Source of the DNA: [Eubacterium] cellulosolvens LD2006
GTDB lineage: Bacteria > Bacillota > Clostridia > Lachnospirales > Lachnospiraceae
NCBI RefSeq assembly: GCF_000621585.1
Contig: NZ_KK211312.1
Span: 1-42,109 of the forward strand
Direction: 5' to 3'
DNA length: 42,109 nucleotides
The position numbers and the translations under genes were made by a program. Under the pieces are notes generated by a model. That model ran no database searches. It saw nothing but the letters and a program-made list of their open reading frames with translations, and was not told the origin of the DNA. How positions within the stretch are numbered: the first letter of the stretch is position 1; each line of letters begins with the position of its first letter. This document shows positions 15,294 through 23,422 of this stretch, in pieces.

Positions 15294-15572
15294 GAAAGTC
15301 TCTTTTAGAGATCGGTTCTGTCGGCTCAATTCGTATACCTAGGGGATTCGCCCCAAATGTTTCAGTGCTTAGGGGCCTTTACGTATGAGGCTTCATAAGC
15401 CAAAACACATTTTATGAGCCACTTTGTAAGAACAACCACATTTCTGATGCTTTGTTAGACGCTTGTGCCCCACTCAAAGGGGTTGGAAAATGGCAAATTA
15501 GATTGATATGAATTCGAAATTCTTAATGATATAAAAGGTAAAGAAAAATTCTAAAAGGAGGTTCTGGATAAA
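15294..15572 (+). other. intergenic stretch with several small stem-loops
   Basis: No gene seen. Short hairpins are formed by CCTAGGGGATTCGCCCC (near 15340), GGCTTCATAAGCC (near 15401) and CCCCACTCAAAGGGG (near 15468). The last 40 bases carry the AAAGGAGGTTCTGGA leader that is repeated before each of the tandem small genes that follow. Confidence 0.4.
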
Positions 15573-15656
15573 ATGAAGAATGGAAAAGTAATTGATGATC
15601 CAGAGGAGGAAGTTTATCGTAGGTTGATGAAAAAGCGAACGAAGAGATTGAAATGA
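15573..15656 (+). CDS. N-terminal fragment or leader of a tandem-family gene
   Basis: Seen: 27 residues from ATG 15573 with AAAGGAGG upstream, reading MKNGKVIDDPEEEVYRR. It matches the start MGGKVLDYPEKTAYLEG of the tandem genes downstream, then goes out of frame. Its TGA overlaps the ATG of the next frame (ATGA at 15653-15656). Either a frameshift has split one gene, or the pair is translationally coupled. Confidence 0.4.
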   Translation: MKNGKVIDDPEEEVYRRLMKKRTKRLK

Positions 15657-16066
15657 TGCATAAAGAATTCATTCGTATGGAAACGGACAAAGGTTGTTCA
15701 AAAGAAGAGGCAGAAGCTGATTGGGATAAGCTTTCTTCCGTGATGACGGGCGATGAAAGTTACCAGAACATTCAATTTCATAAAAAAGGAGGGATTAGCA
15801 TGTGCGATGTTGCACAGAACTTAATTAATAAAGGAGAAGGCCTTGGTGCTAAGAAGCAACGTCAGGAAGATGAAGCTGAGATAGCGGAGAAAGATGCTAT
15901 TATAGCCAAAAAAGAAGATGAATTGAAAGCTGCGAAAGAGGCATTGAATAATGAAAAAAATAGGATACATGACCAGTTCATTCAGAGACAAAACGAAAAA
16001 GGTCTTTCAAAAGAAGAGGCAGAAGCTGAATATTCCTTGACTTTTCCTGATGATAAGATGAAATGA
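15653..16066 (+). CDS. GxSKEEAEA-family protein with two motif copies
   Basis: Seen: 137 residues from ATG 15653. Motif copy 1 is EFIRMETDKGCSKEEAEADW (about 4-23) and copy 2 is QFIQRQNEKGLSKEEAEAEY (near residues 110-130). Between them is a coiled coil of DEAEIAEKDAIIAKKEDELK type. An internal ATG at 15800 has an excellent AAGGAGGG site, so the second half (88 residues, MCDVAQNLINKGEG...) may be the real gene, with the first half a frameshifted relic of a unit like those at 16147-16933. End and frame are the same either way. Function unknown. Confidence 0.5.
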   Translation: MMHKEFIRMETDKGCSKEEAEADWDKLSSVMTGDESYQNIQFHKKGGISMCDVAQNLINKGEGLGAKKQRQEDEAEIAEKDAIIAKKEDELKAAKEALNNEKNRIHDQFIQRQNEKGLSKEEAEAEYSLTFPDDKMK

Positions 16067-16146
16067 ATACGCAGTCCATTCTGAAGTAACAAACAGAGCA
16101 TCTGACAAAAGGTGATAAAGAATTTCAAAAGGAGGTTCTGGACAAA

Positions 16147-16356
16147 ATGGGAGGAAAAGTACTAGATTATCCGGAAAAAACAGCGTATCTTGAAGGTCAG
16201 AAGGATCAACGTAAGAAAGACGAAGAAGAGATAAAAGCTGTTATAGAAAAGGTGCGTGAAAAATACATTCGCATGGAAATGAACAAAGGTCGTTCAAAAG
16301 AAGAGGCAGAAGCTGATGCGGTTAAGCTTTTTTCTGTGATGACGACGATGAAATGA
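16147..16356 (+). CDS. tandem-array GxSKEEAEA protein, copy 1
   Basis: Seen: 69 residues from ATG 16147, AAAGGAGG upstream. Constant N-terminus MGGKVLDYPEKTAYLEGQKD, a charged helix, then the motif KYIRMEMNKGRSKEEAEADA and a short tail ending SVMTTMK. Entirely helical and charged; no signal or membrane segment. It is one of three adjacent copies, and the constant N-terminus with variable C-terminal half suggests selection or recombination acting on the 3' part. Confidence 0.6.
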   Translation: MGGKVLDYPEKTAYLEGQKDQRKKDEEEIKAVIEKVREKYIRMEMNKGRSKEEAEADAVKLFSVMTTMK

Positions 16357-16433
16357 ATGCGTAGTCCATTCTGAAGTGACAAACAGACCATCTGACAAAA
16401 GGTGATAATGAATTCCAAAAGGAGGTTCTTGGA

Positions 16434-16649
16434 ATGGGTGGAAATGTACTCGATTATCCGGAAAAGACAGCGTATCTTGAAGGTCAGAAGGATCAACGTA
16501 AGAAAGACGAAGAAGAAATACAAGCCTTGAAAACTAATATTGAAAAGATGCGTGAAAAATACATTCACAGGAAAATGAACGAAGGCCTTTCAAGAGAAGA
16601 GGCAGAAGCTGATGCTGATGAGCTTTTTTCTGATGAGACAATGAAATGA
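16434..16649 (+). CDS. tandem-array GxSREEAEA protein, copy 2
   Basis: Seen: 71 residues from ATG 16434 after AAAGGAGGTTCTTGGA. The first 29 residues match copies 1 and 3 almost exactly. The helix then carries a short insertion (IQALKTNIEKM) and the motif YIHRKMNEGLSREEAEADAD, ending SDETMK. It differs from copy 1 mostly between residues 30 and 45 and in the tail. Confidence 0.6.
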   Translation: MGGNVLDYPEKTAYLEGQKDQRKKDEEEIQALKTNIEKMREKYIHRKMNEGLSREEAEADADELFSDETMK

Positions 16650-16726
16650 ATGCGCAGTCCATTCTGAAGTGACAAACAGAGCATCTGACAAAAGGTGATA
16701 AAGAATTCCAAAAGGAGGTTCTTGGA

Positions 16727-16933
16727 ATGGGTGGAAATGTACTCGATTATCCGGAAAAGACAGCGTATCTTGAAGGTCAGAAGGATCAACGTAAGAAAGA
16801 CGAAGAAGAATGGAAATGTGATATACGTAAGAGACACGACCAGTTCATTCGTAGGCAGATCGAAAAAGGGCTCTCAGAAGAAGAGGCAGAAGCTGAATAT
16901 TCCTTGACTTTTCCTGACGATGAAATAAACTAA
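16727..16933 (+). CDS. tandem-array GxSEEEAEA protein, copy 3
   Basis: Seen: 68 residues from ATG 16727. Constant N-terminus as in copies 1 and 2, then EEWKCDIRKRHDQFIRRQ and the motif IEKGLSEEEAEAEYSLTF. Its C-terminal half (DQFIxRQ, EKGLS, AEAEYSLTFPDD) matches the second half of the gene at 15653-16066 rather than its neighbours, so it looks like a chimera of the two types. A terminator follows directly. Confidence 0.6.
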   Translation: MGGNVLDYPEKTAYLEGQKDQRKKDEEEWKCDIRKRHDQFIRRQIEKGLSEEEAEAEYSLTFPDDEIN

Positions 16934-16945
16934 AAGATTAAAGAA

Positions 16946-16978
16946 GGTTTGAGAGAATGACTCTCAAATCTTTTTTTT
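16946..16978 (+). terminator. rho-independent terminator of the tandem small-gene array
   Basis: Stem 16948-16955 with 16961-16968 (TTTGAGAG/CTCTCAAA), a 5-base loop, then eight T at 16971-16978. Confidence 0.85.
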
Positions 16979-17072
16979 GGGATTTTTAAAAAAATGATGG
17001 TTCGAATAAACCAAATCGGACATAGATTCTGTGTAGAAAAAAAGAAATCAAAAAAAGGAGGAATTTCAATTC

Positions 17073-18257
17073 ATGAAGATTGAAGATGCAAATATTTGGT
17101 TGAACTGTGATCGAGAAATTGAAATTGAAAATCTTATGGAGTATGTTGACACCGATGGAATTGAAACCGACTACATATTAGGCCCAATCTCAGAGGAATC
17201 GATCAGTAATCAAGTTGAAAGAATCAGAGAATCAGGATTTAGGAGGGCTGTTGATGTATGGGAACTTGATGGTGAATATAAAGGTATGTATATGATAATA
17301 TCTGGATTCCTCAGTGTTGCCGCGGTAAAAGCGCTCGGAGAGACAAAAGTTAAATGCGATGTTTATCCTTATCCGGATAATGAACTTGACAGGAGATTGC
17401 AATTCCTCCGCGCGAATATTCACAGTCGCGGTTCTATTAAAGCATCAGAAAAAGTCGGCGATATTTATATTGCGCGCCAGATTAAATATCTGGAAGACAT
17501 TTTAAGGAAAAAAGGCATTAAGGGAAACATAAATCAGAGGATTTGTGAAGAATTTAATGTGAAGCGAAACACGGTATGGAAATATAAATCACTTCTCAGA
17601 GCCTGTGATGAACTTCTAAAAGCTGAAGCTGAAGGGCATATTTGTATAGAGCAGGCGGCAGCGATTTGTAGATATAACAAAGAAGATCAGAAGGCAATCG
17701 TAAAAGTGATTGAAGATGTTATTTCTAAGGGACATATTCTGAATGGCAAGGATATTGATAAACTCACAAAGCAGCTTCGTGAGACGAAATCAGATGAAGA
17801 AGTGGCGACTACAGATCTTCAGGAAAGAGCCGCTAGGATTATCTCGAATATCATTAATGATAAAAAAGAAATAGAAGAGCCTTCGGTCCTGGATTTTGAA
17901 GAAAACAAAGATCGCAAATCTATGACGGTTTATGATAAATACCTTCTGCGCATTTCCCAGATAAAAAATGACGTGAATCATAACTGCTTAAATAGCTTAA
18001 AACCGGCAGAAGTTGAAAATCTCATGAGGGAACACGAAGCTCTTGGAAAATCACTGGCGAGAGCACATCTCTTTTCTGAACTCATGGCAGGTTATTATAA
18101 AGGATCTCCGATAGGTAACGGGACAAAGATTGATTCGGACGATTTGCGCTCACTCAATCCTTTGCAAATGCACAAGCTCACGAAAGCATATGAAAAGATT
18201 TTGGACCAGCTTCGTACAATACAAACAGAGCAGAGAATGACATTTAATGAGTTGTAA
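17073..18257 (+). CDS. ParB-like N-terminal-domain protein
   Basis: Seen: 394 residues from ATG 17073 with AAAGGAGG upstream. Residues about 36-125 resemble the ParB/Srx fold: ILGPISEESISNQVERIRESG, then MYMIISGFLSVAAVKALGE in the place of the usual G-x-x-R-x-x-A-x-x motif. Next comes the NIHSRGSIKASEKVGDIYIAR helix block and an HTH (NQRICEEFNVKRNTVWKYKSLL, about 152-175). The C-terminal 150 residues are helical and unassigned. Known: ParB-type proteins bind centromere-like sites or act as regulators; those on integrative elements often lack a partner ParA, as here. The GERR-like CTP-binding arginine is replaced, so classical CTPase clamp activity is doubtful. Confidence 0.65.
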   Translation: MKIEDANIWLNCDREIEIENLMEYVDTDGIETDYILGPISEESISNQVERIRESGFRRAVDVWELDGEYKGMYMIISGFLSVAAVKALGETKVKCDVYPYPDNELDRRLQFLRANIHSRGSIKASEKVGDIYIARQIKYLEDILRKKGIKGNINQRICEEFNVKRNTVWKYKSLLRACDELLKAEAEGHICIEQAAAICRYNKEDQKAIVKVIEDVISKGHILNGKDIDKLTKQLRETKSDEEVATTDLQERAARIISNIINDKKEIEEPSVLDFEENKDRKSMTVYDKYLLRISQIKNDVNHNCLNSLKPAEVENLMREHEALGKSLARAHLFSELMAGYYKGSPIGNGTKIDSDDLRSLNPLQMHKLTKAYEKILDQLRTIQTEQRMTFNEL

Positions 18258-18547
18258 AATACACTATCATATTTGCGTATAACTACAATTTCATGGTCGA
18301 TGACAAAAGTCATTGCGATCATCTACGCCTTTCGGTCAAGGAACAGTCAAGTACTGGAATACAAAAAGAAAAAGGGGTTCTATTTGTATCTGTTGCAAGT
18401 GAATGGATTCCTTCCATGCTGTTATCGTATGTCACGGTTACTTTTTACAGTGTTTTATATGCATAAAAATTGGACATAATTTATGCAAATAAAATTGACA
18501 ATCTGCATAAAAAAGGCTATATAATAATGCAGAAAGGGGACTGGGTG
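18258..18547 (+). promoter_or_regulatory. fic promoter and dyad operator
   Basis: A TGCATAAA (18460-18467) / TTTATGCA (18480-18487) dyad lies just upstream of TTGACA (18495-18500). TATATA/TATAAT (18518-18525) follows at 17-19 bases. Another TGCATAAA sits inside the spacer (18504-18511), so three related half-sites overlap the promoter. This would suit repression by a DNA-binding protein, possibly the Fic protein itself through its C-terminal winged helix. The rest of this gap has no gene, but a 30-bp segment at 18371-18400 is repeated downstream of fic. Confidence 0.55.
18371..18400 (+). repeat. 30-bp imperfect direct repeat flanking fic, copy 1
   Basis: About 26 of 30 positions match 19678-19707, sharing GTTCTATTTG and ATCTGTTGCA. 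The repeats bracket the fic gene 1.3 kb apart and could mark insertion or exchange of the fic cassette. Confidence 0.6.
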
Positions 18548-19594
18548 ATGCATATATTCGATTACTCATTTCTGCAAAATGGGCTTCTTCCTGCAGGATT
18601 ATTAAACATTACAACAGATATATATACTTTGCGTGTCTCGGCAATGAATCGGGAAGAACAATTTGTGGATGTTTTTACTGAGCTGGAGGCGATCGCAAAG
18701 ATTCAGTCAGTAAAGAGTTCCAATGAGATTGAGGGTATAGTTACGACAGATGAGCGAATTCATGAGATTGTAAACGGTAACAGTGCGCCATTGAATCATA
18801 GTGAGCAGGAGATCGCCGGGTATAGAGATGCTCTCGCAGAAGTTCATACGAGTTATAGGGATATGGATTTCCGGCAGTCCGATATTTTGAGATTGCATGC
18901 GATCTTGATGAATATTGCAGGATACTCATATCCAGGTAAATATAAGGAATATGACAACGATATCATTGAAGAAGATAAAAGCGGAAGAAGACGTGTAAGA
19001 TTTCATCCTACGTCGGCGGCAGATACGCCGGATGAAATGGAGCAGTTGGAGTTAGCATATTTGGAAGCGAGAGATAATCCAAATATTAACCAGCTGCTTT
19101 TGATCCCGTGTGTAATTCTGGATTTTCTCTGCATCCATCCCTTTCGTGATGGGAATGGCAGGATATCAAGGTTGTTGTCATTGTTGCTCCTTTACAAGAA
19201 TGGATTCGATGCAGGTAAATATATTTCTTTTGAGGAGCAAATCAATGATCGGAAGGGGAATTACTACGAGGCACTGCAAAAGTCATTGGATGGGTGGCAT
19301 GAGAATAGTCAGGACTATTCGGCATTTATCATGGAATTCATTACAACCGTATATGCTTGCTACAAAGAACTAGACAAGAGATTTGCAGTAATTGGGAGTA
19401 GAAAAGTAACCAAACAAGCGAGAGTAGAAGCTACGGTGCTTAATAGCCTAACACCGATATCGAAAGCTGATATTAGGAAAATACTTCCGGATGTCAGTGC
19501 TACTACAATAGAAGCGGTTTTGGGGCAAATGGTTAGGACGGGAGCCATTAGGAAAGTTGGCGCCGGAAGAGGAACAAAGTATGTAAAAAACTGA
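18548..19594 (+). CDS. fic: Fic-domain AMP-transferase, class II (N-terminal inhibitory motif)
   Basis: Seen: 348 residues. ATG 18548 is chosen because it has AAAGGGG upstream and lies after the predicted transcription start; an earlier ATG (18527) overlaps the -10 region. The inhibitory helix carries SNEIEG (58-63), matching (S/T)xxxE(G/N). The catalytic loop HPFRDGNGRISR starts at His197. The C-terminus (about 285-348) looks like a winged-helix: ARVEATVLNSLTPISKADIRK, then TTIEAVLGQMVRTGAIRK. Known: Fic enzymes transfer AMP to hydroxyl side chains of target proteins; the inhibitory Glu blocks productive ATP binding. It stands alone, with no separate antitoxin. Target unknown; autoregulation by the winged helix is inference. 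Confidence 0.92.
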   Translation: MHIFDYSFLQNGLLPAGLLNITTDIYTLRVSAMNREEQFVDVFTELEAIAKIQSVKSSNEIEGIVTTDERIHEIVNGNSAPLNHSEQEIAGYRDALAEVHTSYRDMDFRQSDILRLHAILMNIAGYSYPGKYKEYDNDIIEEDKSGRRRVRFHPTSAADTPDEMEQLELAYLEARDNPNINQLLLIPCVILDFLCIHPFRDGNGRISRLLSLLLLYKNGFDAGKYISFEEQINDRKGNYYEALQKSLDGWHENSQDYSAFIMEFITTVYACYKELDKRFAVIGSRKVTKQARVEATVLNSLTPISKADIRKILPDVSATTIEAVLGQMVRTGAIRKVGAGRGTKYVKN

Positions 19595-19973
19595 TGAGAT
19601 CTGGAAAATACAAAGAAACGGTGGCTGACTCACAAAGAAAGTCACAAGAATGCGACGCCGTATTTTTCAAGCACAGGAAAAGAGTTCTATTTGCATCTGT
19701 TGCATGTCAAGCAGATGTGAGTAGGACTCTTTTTATATGCTTAAATAATTTTATCTATTGTCAAAAGTAAATTTGACAAAACAGTAATAATATTTGACAG
19801 TGACAAAAATAAGTAATAAAGTAGTACAAAAGATAATATAAATAATATGATTGTGACTTTCGCAGGTAAAGCAGTATGGAACAGATAGACCAATATTCGT
19901 CGTTCTTTGAACAAACGGGAATGGATGAGCGGCGCATATTCTCTATATAAAAATGATAAAGGAGATAGTGCTT
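19595..19973 (+). other. intergenic region upstream of the surface-protein cluster
   Basis: No gene is supported. It contains the second copy of the 30-bp repeat (19678-19707). An AT-rich stretch (19740-19850) holds several TTGACA/TGACAAAA words, for example TTTGACAG near 19793, that may include the promoter of the surface cluster. The T-rich segment near 19729 follows a weak AGCAGATG-type stem. Confidence 0.4.
19678..19707 (+). repeat. 30-bp imperfect direct repeat flanking fic, copy 2
   Basis: Partner of 18371-18400; see that entry. It lies 84 bases after the fic stop. Confidence 0.6.
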
Positions 19974-22151
19974 ATGCGAAGAAACAAGATCACCGCATGG
20001 ATGCTTGCCATGACCTGTACGCTGCCGTTTGGCGCAGGACTGTCGCAGGCATCCATCCTACCGGTGTGGGCATCGGAAGAGCCTGTGGCTGTCTTTTCTG
20101 AAACAACCCCGGCGGATGCAGAAAGCGAGCAGCCCGGGGCTGTGGAAGAAGCGGCAACCGACAATCTCGTCGGGGATCCGGCCTTTGGCATTACTTTGCC
20201 GCAGATTTCCGGCGGAAGCGTAACCGTAAACGGTCAGGAACTTGTCGGCTCTCTTTCGATGGCTCCCGGCGAAGCTGTCACCATCGAGGCAACAAGCGTG
20301 GACGGCTACACCCTTCGATCCCTTGCGGTCGATACCGCCTATACCGAAGTTTCTCCCGGGAAAATCACGTTTTCCATGCCGGAAAAAGAGGTGGCGGTAA
20401 CGGCTGTATTTGACCAGATTGAATGCGTAAAGGTATGCGCAAAAAAAGAAGTCTTGGATAGCCAAGGCACCGGCATCGCCTACAAAAAGATACCGGTCAA
20501 GGGCGCACGCTATCAGCTTGTCGCCGATGAAGTCGTCTATCTGGATGGATCGCCCGCCTATGCCAAAGGGGAAGTGATCGAGACGCTGACCACCGGCGAA
20601 GACGGATGTGCCGTTTCCACCAAGCCCTTTACCGGAAGTGCCCATCTGGTAAATACCGGCATGCCGGATGCGGATGTATCCGTGAAGGGAGAAGAAATGC
20701 CCATCACCTTTACCGGCGGCATGGGAGAAGCCTCTTACGACTACGCGGCAAAAAAGACCGACGTTGTCATAAAGACAACCGATGAAGCGCAGAACGGACA
20801 GGCAGTTACCCTTCGAAATGTGCAGGATCTTACCATTCCCGGAGGAGAGACCATCACGGCGGGATCTGTTCTTGGCATCGCAACCGTGGCGGATCAAAAA
20901 GCTGTCTTTTCCAATCTTCCGGCCTCTATCTACGGATCACTTCCTTTGTATGAGGTGGAACTGGACCCGGCTCCTGGCACATACAAGCTCAAGAAAACCA
21001 CGCCGGTGACAGAGGAAAACGATGAAGGGCTGTTGGCTGCCATTTCCACCAAGCGTCAGGAGACAAAGATTTCTATCACGGATCTTCTGGGAAATCCCAT
21101 TGAAGGCGCAACCATCGGACTTTATGCGGTAGATGAAGAAGGAACGGTTGGAGAAGATGCATTGGCAGTTTTTACCTCCGGGAAATCCGCATACACCGCG
21201 GATCGCTTGACGGAAGGTGCGTATCAGCTCCGCACCCTTTCCACCGCCCCCGGTTACGTGTATGCCGATGAAAGCGAAGGCGTTCTTACTTTCAGCATTG
21301 GAAAAGAGGAACGAACCAAAGAGGTTTCCCTTTCCGAAAAGAAAAATACCGTATCTCTCATGGTGGTGGACGCGGAGGATGGAGCCAAGACCAAGGATGC
21401 CGTCTTGCAGCTCTACCGCATCGGAAGCGACAAAAGCAGAAGCCTTTGCACAGAGTATGGCGATAACGGTCTTCTTCCTTCCTTTGTACAGCTTCGGGGA
21501 CTTGCAAAGGGCGATTACGTGGCGGTGGAAGCCAAGACCCCGGAAGGATATCAGAAGGCAGAAGAGAAAGCGTTTACTATCGATGAGAAAACGGAAACCT
21601 ACATCCTTTCCTTAGAATCCACCAGAACCTATGGGCATGTGGATTTGAACCTGCTCTCCTCCGTGAACCGGAAACCTTTGGCGGGCGGCGAATATGTCCT
21701 CAAAGATAAGGATAGAATCGTAGCCACCATGAAGACGGATGGAAACGGAAAGAGCACATCCATTGACCTTCCCATCGGTGAGTACGCGGATGGCAAATAC
21801 CTTGGAGAAAAGACCTATCAGCTTTATGAGGCAAGCGCGCCGGAGGGGTATGAAAAAGATGAGAAGGTGTACGATATCACCTTCTGCTACTTAAACAGCA
21901 GCGTTCCAAAGGTTGCCATTTCCGCCACGATCCCCAACACCGCGGTGGTGGAGGAAGTCCCGGAGACGGTGACGGTGCGCCGGAAGGTATCCGCAGGCAT
22001 TCGGCATGGCGTTTCTTCCAATACAGAATTGGCAGCAAACGCGAAGACATCCGATGCGGGAAATCTTCCCCTTCAGGCAGGAAGTACGTTGTTTGCCGCT
22101 CTTGGGATAGCTACTTGCGGCGCTTTTCGGAAAAAGAGAACGAACATCTGA
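19974..22151 (+). CDS. SpaA-like cell-wall-anchored surface protein
   Basis: Seen: 725 residues from ATG 19974 with AAAGGAG upstream. A signal peptide (MRRNKITAWMLAMTCTLPFG, cleavage near ASEE) is followed by a repeat of Gly/Thr/Val-rich beta strands (about 60-135). Several SpaA/Cna-B-like units follow (about 135-280, 365-450, 458-545, 555-660) with signatures such as ITDLLGNPIEGATIGLYAVD and GYEKDEKVYDITF. The end has AKTSD (about 690), a hydrophobic stretch and FRKKR, a sorting signal of unusual type that fits the class B sortase at 29885. Known: Cna-B domains form internal Lys-Asn isopeptide bonds that stiffen pili and adhesins. Exported and probably wall-anchored; first gene of the surface cluster. 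Confidence 0.85.
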   Translation: MRRNKITAWMLAMTCTLPFGAGLSQASILPVWASEEPVAVFSETTPADAESEQPGAVEEAATDNLVGDPAFGITLPQISGGSVTVNGQELVGSLSMAPGEAVTIEATSVDGYTLRSLAVDTAYTEVSPGKITFSMPEKEVAVTAVFDQIECVKVCAKKEVLDSQGTGIAYKKIPVKGARYQLVADEVVYLDGSPAYAKGEVIETLTTGEDGCAVSTKPFTGSAHLVNTGMPDADVSVKGEEMPITFTGGMGEASYDYAAKKTDVVIKTTDEAQNGQAVTLRNVQDLTIPGGETITAGSVLGIATVADQKAVFSNLPASIYGSLPLYEVELDPAPGTYKLKKTTPVTEENDEGLLAAISTKRQETKISITDLLGNPIEGATIGLYAVDEEGTVGEDALAVFTSGKSAYTADRLTEGAYQLRTLSTAPGYVYADESEGVLTFSIGKEERTKEVSLSEKKNTVSLMVVDAEDGAKTKDAVLQLYRIGSDKSRSLCTEYGDNGLLPSFVQLRGLAKGDYVAVEAKTPEGYQKAEEKAFTIDEKTETYILSLESTRTYGHVDLNLLSSVNRKPLAGGEYVLKDKDRIVATMKTDGNGKSTSIDLPIGEYADGKYLGEKTYQLYEASAPEGYEKDEKVYDITFCYLNSSVPKVAISATIPNTAVVEEVPETVTVRRKVSAGIRHGVSSNTELAANAKTSDAGNLPLQAGSTLFAALGIATCGAFRKKRTNI

Positions 22152-22172
22152 TTCTTGGAAAGGAGGATGCAG

Positions 22173-22976
22173 ATGGAACAGGAACGATTTCTGGAATTGA
22201 TGGAGCAAGAAGAAAGACTGACGGCAGAGGAAGAGCGGGACGTATTTGCATATTATAAAGATCATCCCACACGGGGCATTCGAAACGCCATTGCTATGAA
22301 AAATGTGCGGCTGATCTGGAGAATCATTCACATCCGGTATTCCGGCTTTTCATATGCGGAAGATCTCTTTCAGGAAGGGTTTCTCGGCCTGTTGGAAGCG
22401 GTGGAGCGATATGACGCTCACAAAAACGCGAGGTTTAGCACATTTGCCAACGTCTGGATTAGTAAGTACATCCTGCACTGTATCAAACAGGCGGAGCTGT
22501 TGAAGATTCCCACAACTTACGCGGGACATCGGAAGAAAGTGGAGGCTTATGTCCAAGCGTACAAGGAAAAACATAACCATACCCCGGATGTATCTGCCAT
22601 CAGCAAGGATCTTCGGATGCATCGGGAAGTGGCATATGTCTGTGCCTATCAAAGTGAGAATCCAAAGATCATTCCCTTCAGCGCAGCACTTTATGAGAAG
22701 GATGGAAGATCCATCGAAGATACCATCCCGGATCCTTCTCTTCCGCAGATGGAATTCCTGGATGCCTATCAGGAGGAACAGCTGGTCGCGAAATTAAAAG
22801 AAGTGCTCACCGATCAGGAATATGCGCTGGTCATCCGCAGATGCGGATTCTGCGGATATGACAGTCAAAACATCAATCAGCTGTCGAAGAGCACGGGGAT
22901 GGTCGTTGACACGGCGAAACGAAAACTGGAAGGAGCCTATGCGAAGATTCGAAAGCTCAATATTGCTGCGGGCTAA
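22173..22976 (+). CDS. sigma-70 family RNA polymerase sigma factor
   Basis: Seen: 267 residues from ATG 22173, six bases after AGGAGG; upstream TTG/ATG codons are not well placed. Region 2: RNAIAMKNVRLIWRI, then the diagnostic YAEDLFQEGFLGLLEAVERYD (about 55-80) and FSTFANVWISKYI (about 90-103). Region 3-like helix bundle at about 110-165. Region 4 HTH at about 220-262 (NINQLSKSTGMVVDTAKRKLEG). Known: it directs RNA polymerase to specific promoters. It starts 21 bases after the surface-protein stop, so the two are probably co-transcribed. No anti-sigma factor is visible nearby. Confidence 0.9.
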   Translation: MEQERFLELMEQEERLTAEEERDVFAYYKDHPTRGIRNAIAMKNVRLIWRIIHIRYSGFSYAEDLFQEGFLGLLEAVERYDAHKNARFSTFANVWISKYILHCIKQAELLKIPTTYAGHRKKVEAYVQAYKEKHNHTPDVSAISKDLRMHREVAYVCAYQSENPKIIPFSAALYEKDGRSIEDTIPDPSLPQMEFLDAYQEEQLVAKLKEVLTDQEYALVIRRCGFCGYDSQNINQLSKSTGMVVDTAKRKLEGAYAKIRKLNIAAG

Positions 22977-23063
22977 AGAATAGGAACTGGAGGAAAACGT
23001 CTTGCGTACAGATAGAGCAGGATCTGCTTTACCGGTCTTGGGAAGCCAAGTAAAGGAGGCTGT

Positions 23064-23327
23064 ATGGAAGTGACGCTGACAAACCATTACGAGGAGGGAT
23101 TGCCGATTCGTCATGGATATCGGGCACTGTTGGAGCAGTTTGCCGCTTCGTCTTCCAAATATATGGTTATCGACTGTGAGGACATCCGGGAAGCGACGCT
23201 GGTTTATGGCAATCTGAAATATCACGGGAGAGATTTTGCGGGGATTTCGATCCACAAGAAAGCGGGAAGGAGGCGGAAGAAAAAGCAGGTGTATCTGAAA
23301 AAAGAGGAATCCGCAGTATACCTATAA
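23064..23327 (+). CDS. small hypothetical protein
   Basis: Seen: 87 residues from ATG 23064 with TAAAGGAGG upstream. It reads MEVTLTNHYEEGLPIRHGYR, then a beta-rich core (KYMVIDCEDIREATLVYGNLK), and a strongly basic stretch KKAGRRRKKKQ. Possibly nucleic-acid binding. It lies between the sigma factor and the lipoprotein in the surface cluster. An AT-rich segment after it (TATAAT near 23356) may hold a promoter for the lipoprotein gene. Confidence 0.5.
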   Translation: MEVTLTNHYEEGLPIRHGYRALLEQFAASSSKYMVIDCEDIREATLVYGNLKYHGRDFAGISIHKKAGRRRKKKQVYLKKEESAVYL

Positions 23328-23422
23328 AATTATTTATATATAGTATACGAATATGCTGTATAATAATTTTAGAAGAATACTGTCGATACACAAACGAAGG
23401 GAATTCCCGAAAGGAGTAAGCC

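Larger units (their letters stand above)
16070..16933 (+). repeat. tandem array of about 290-bp units, each with one small gene
   Basis: The segment GTCCATTCTGAAGT recurs at about 16073, 16363 and 16656 (steps of 290 and 293). Each copy is followed by a conserved leader, AAAGGAGGTTCT, and a gene starting MGG(K/N)VLDYPEKTAYLEG. Copies are nearly identical at the 5' end and diverge at the 3' end of each gene. Confidence 0.85.

Noticed and set aside
16070-16933. Regular spacing of repeats suggesting a CRISPR array
   Set aside because: Units are about 290 bp, each contains a ribosome site and a gene, and the repeat is far longer than a CRISPR repeat. It is a tandem gene array.
20058-20897. Leftward open frame (279 codons) within the SpaA-like gene
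   Set aside because: Shadow of the coding strand; composition (Gly/His/Arg/Cys-rich) is not protein-like.
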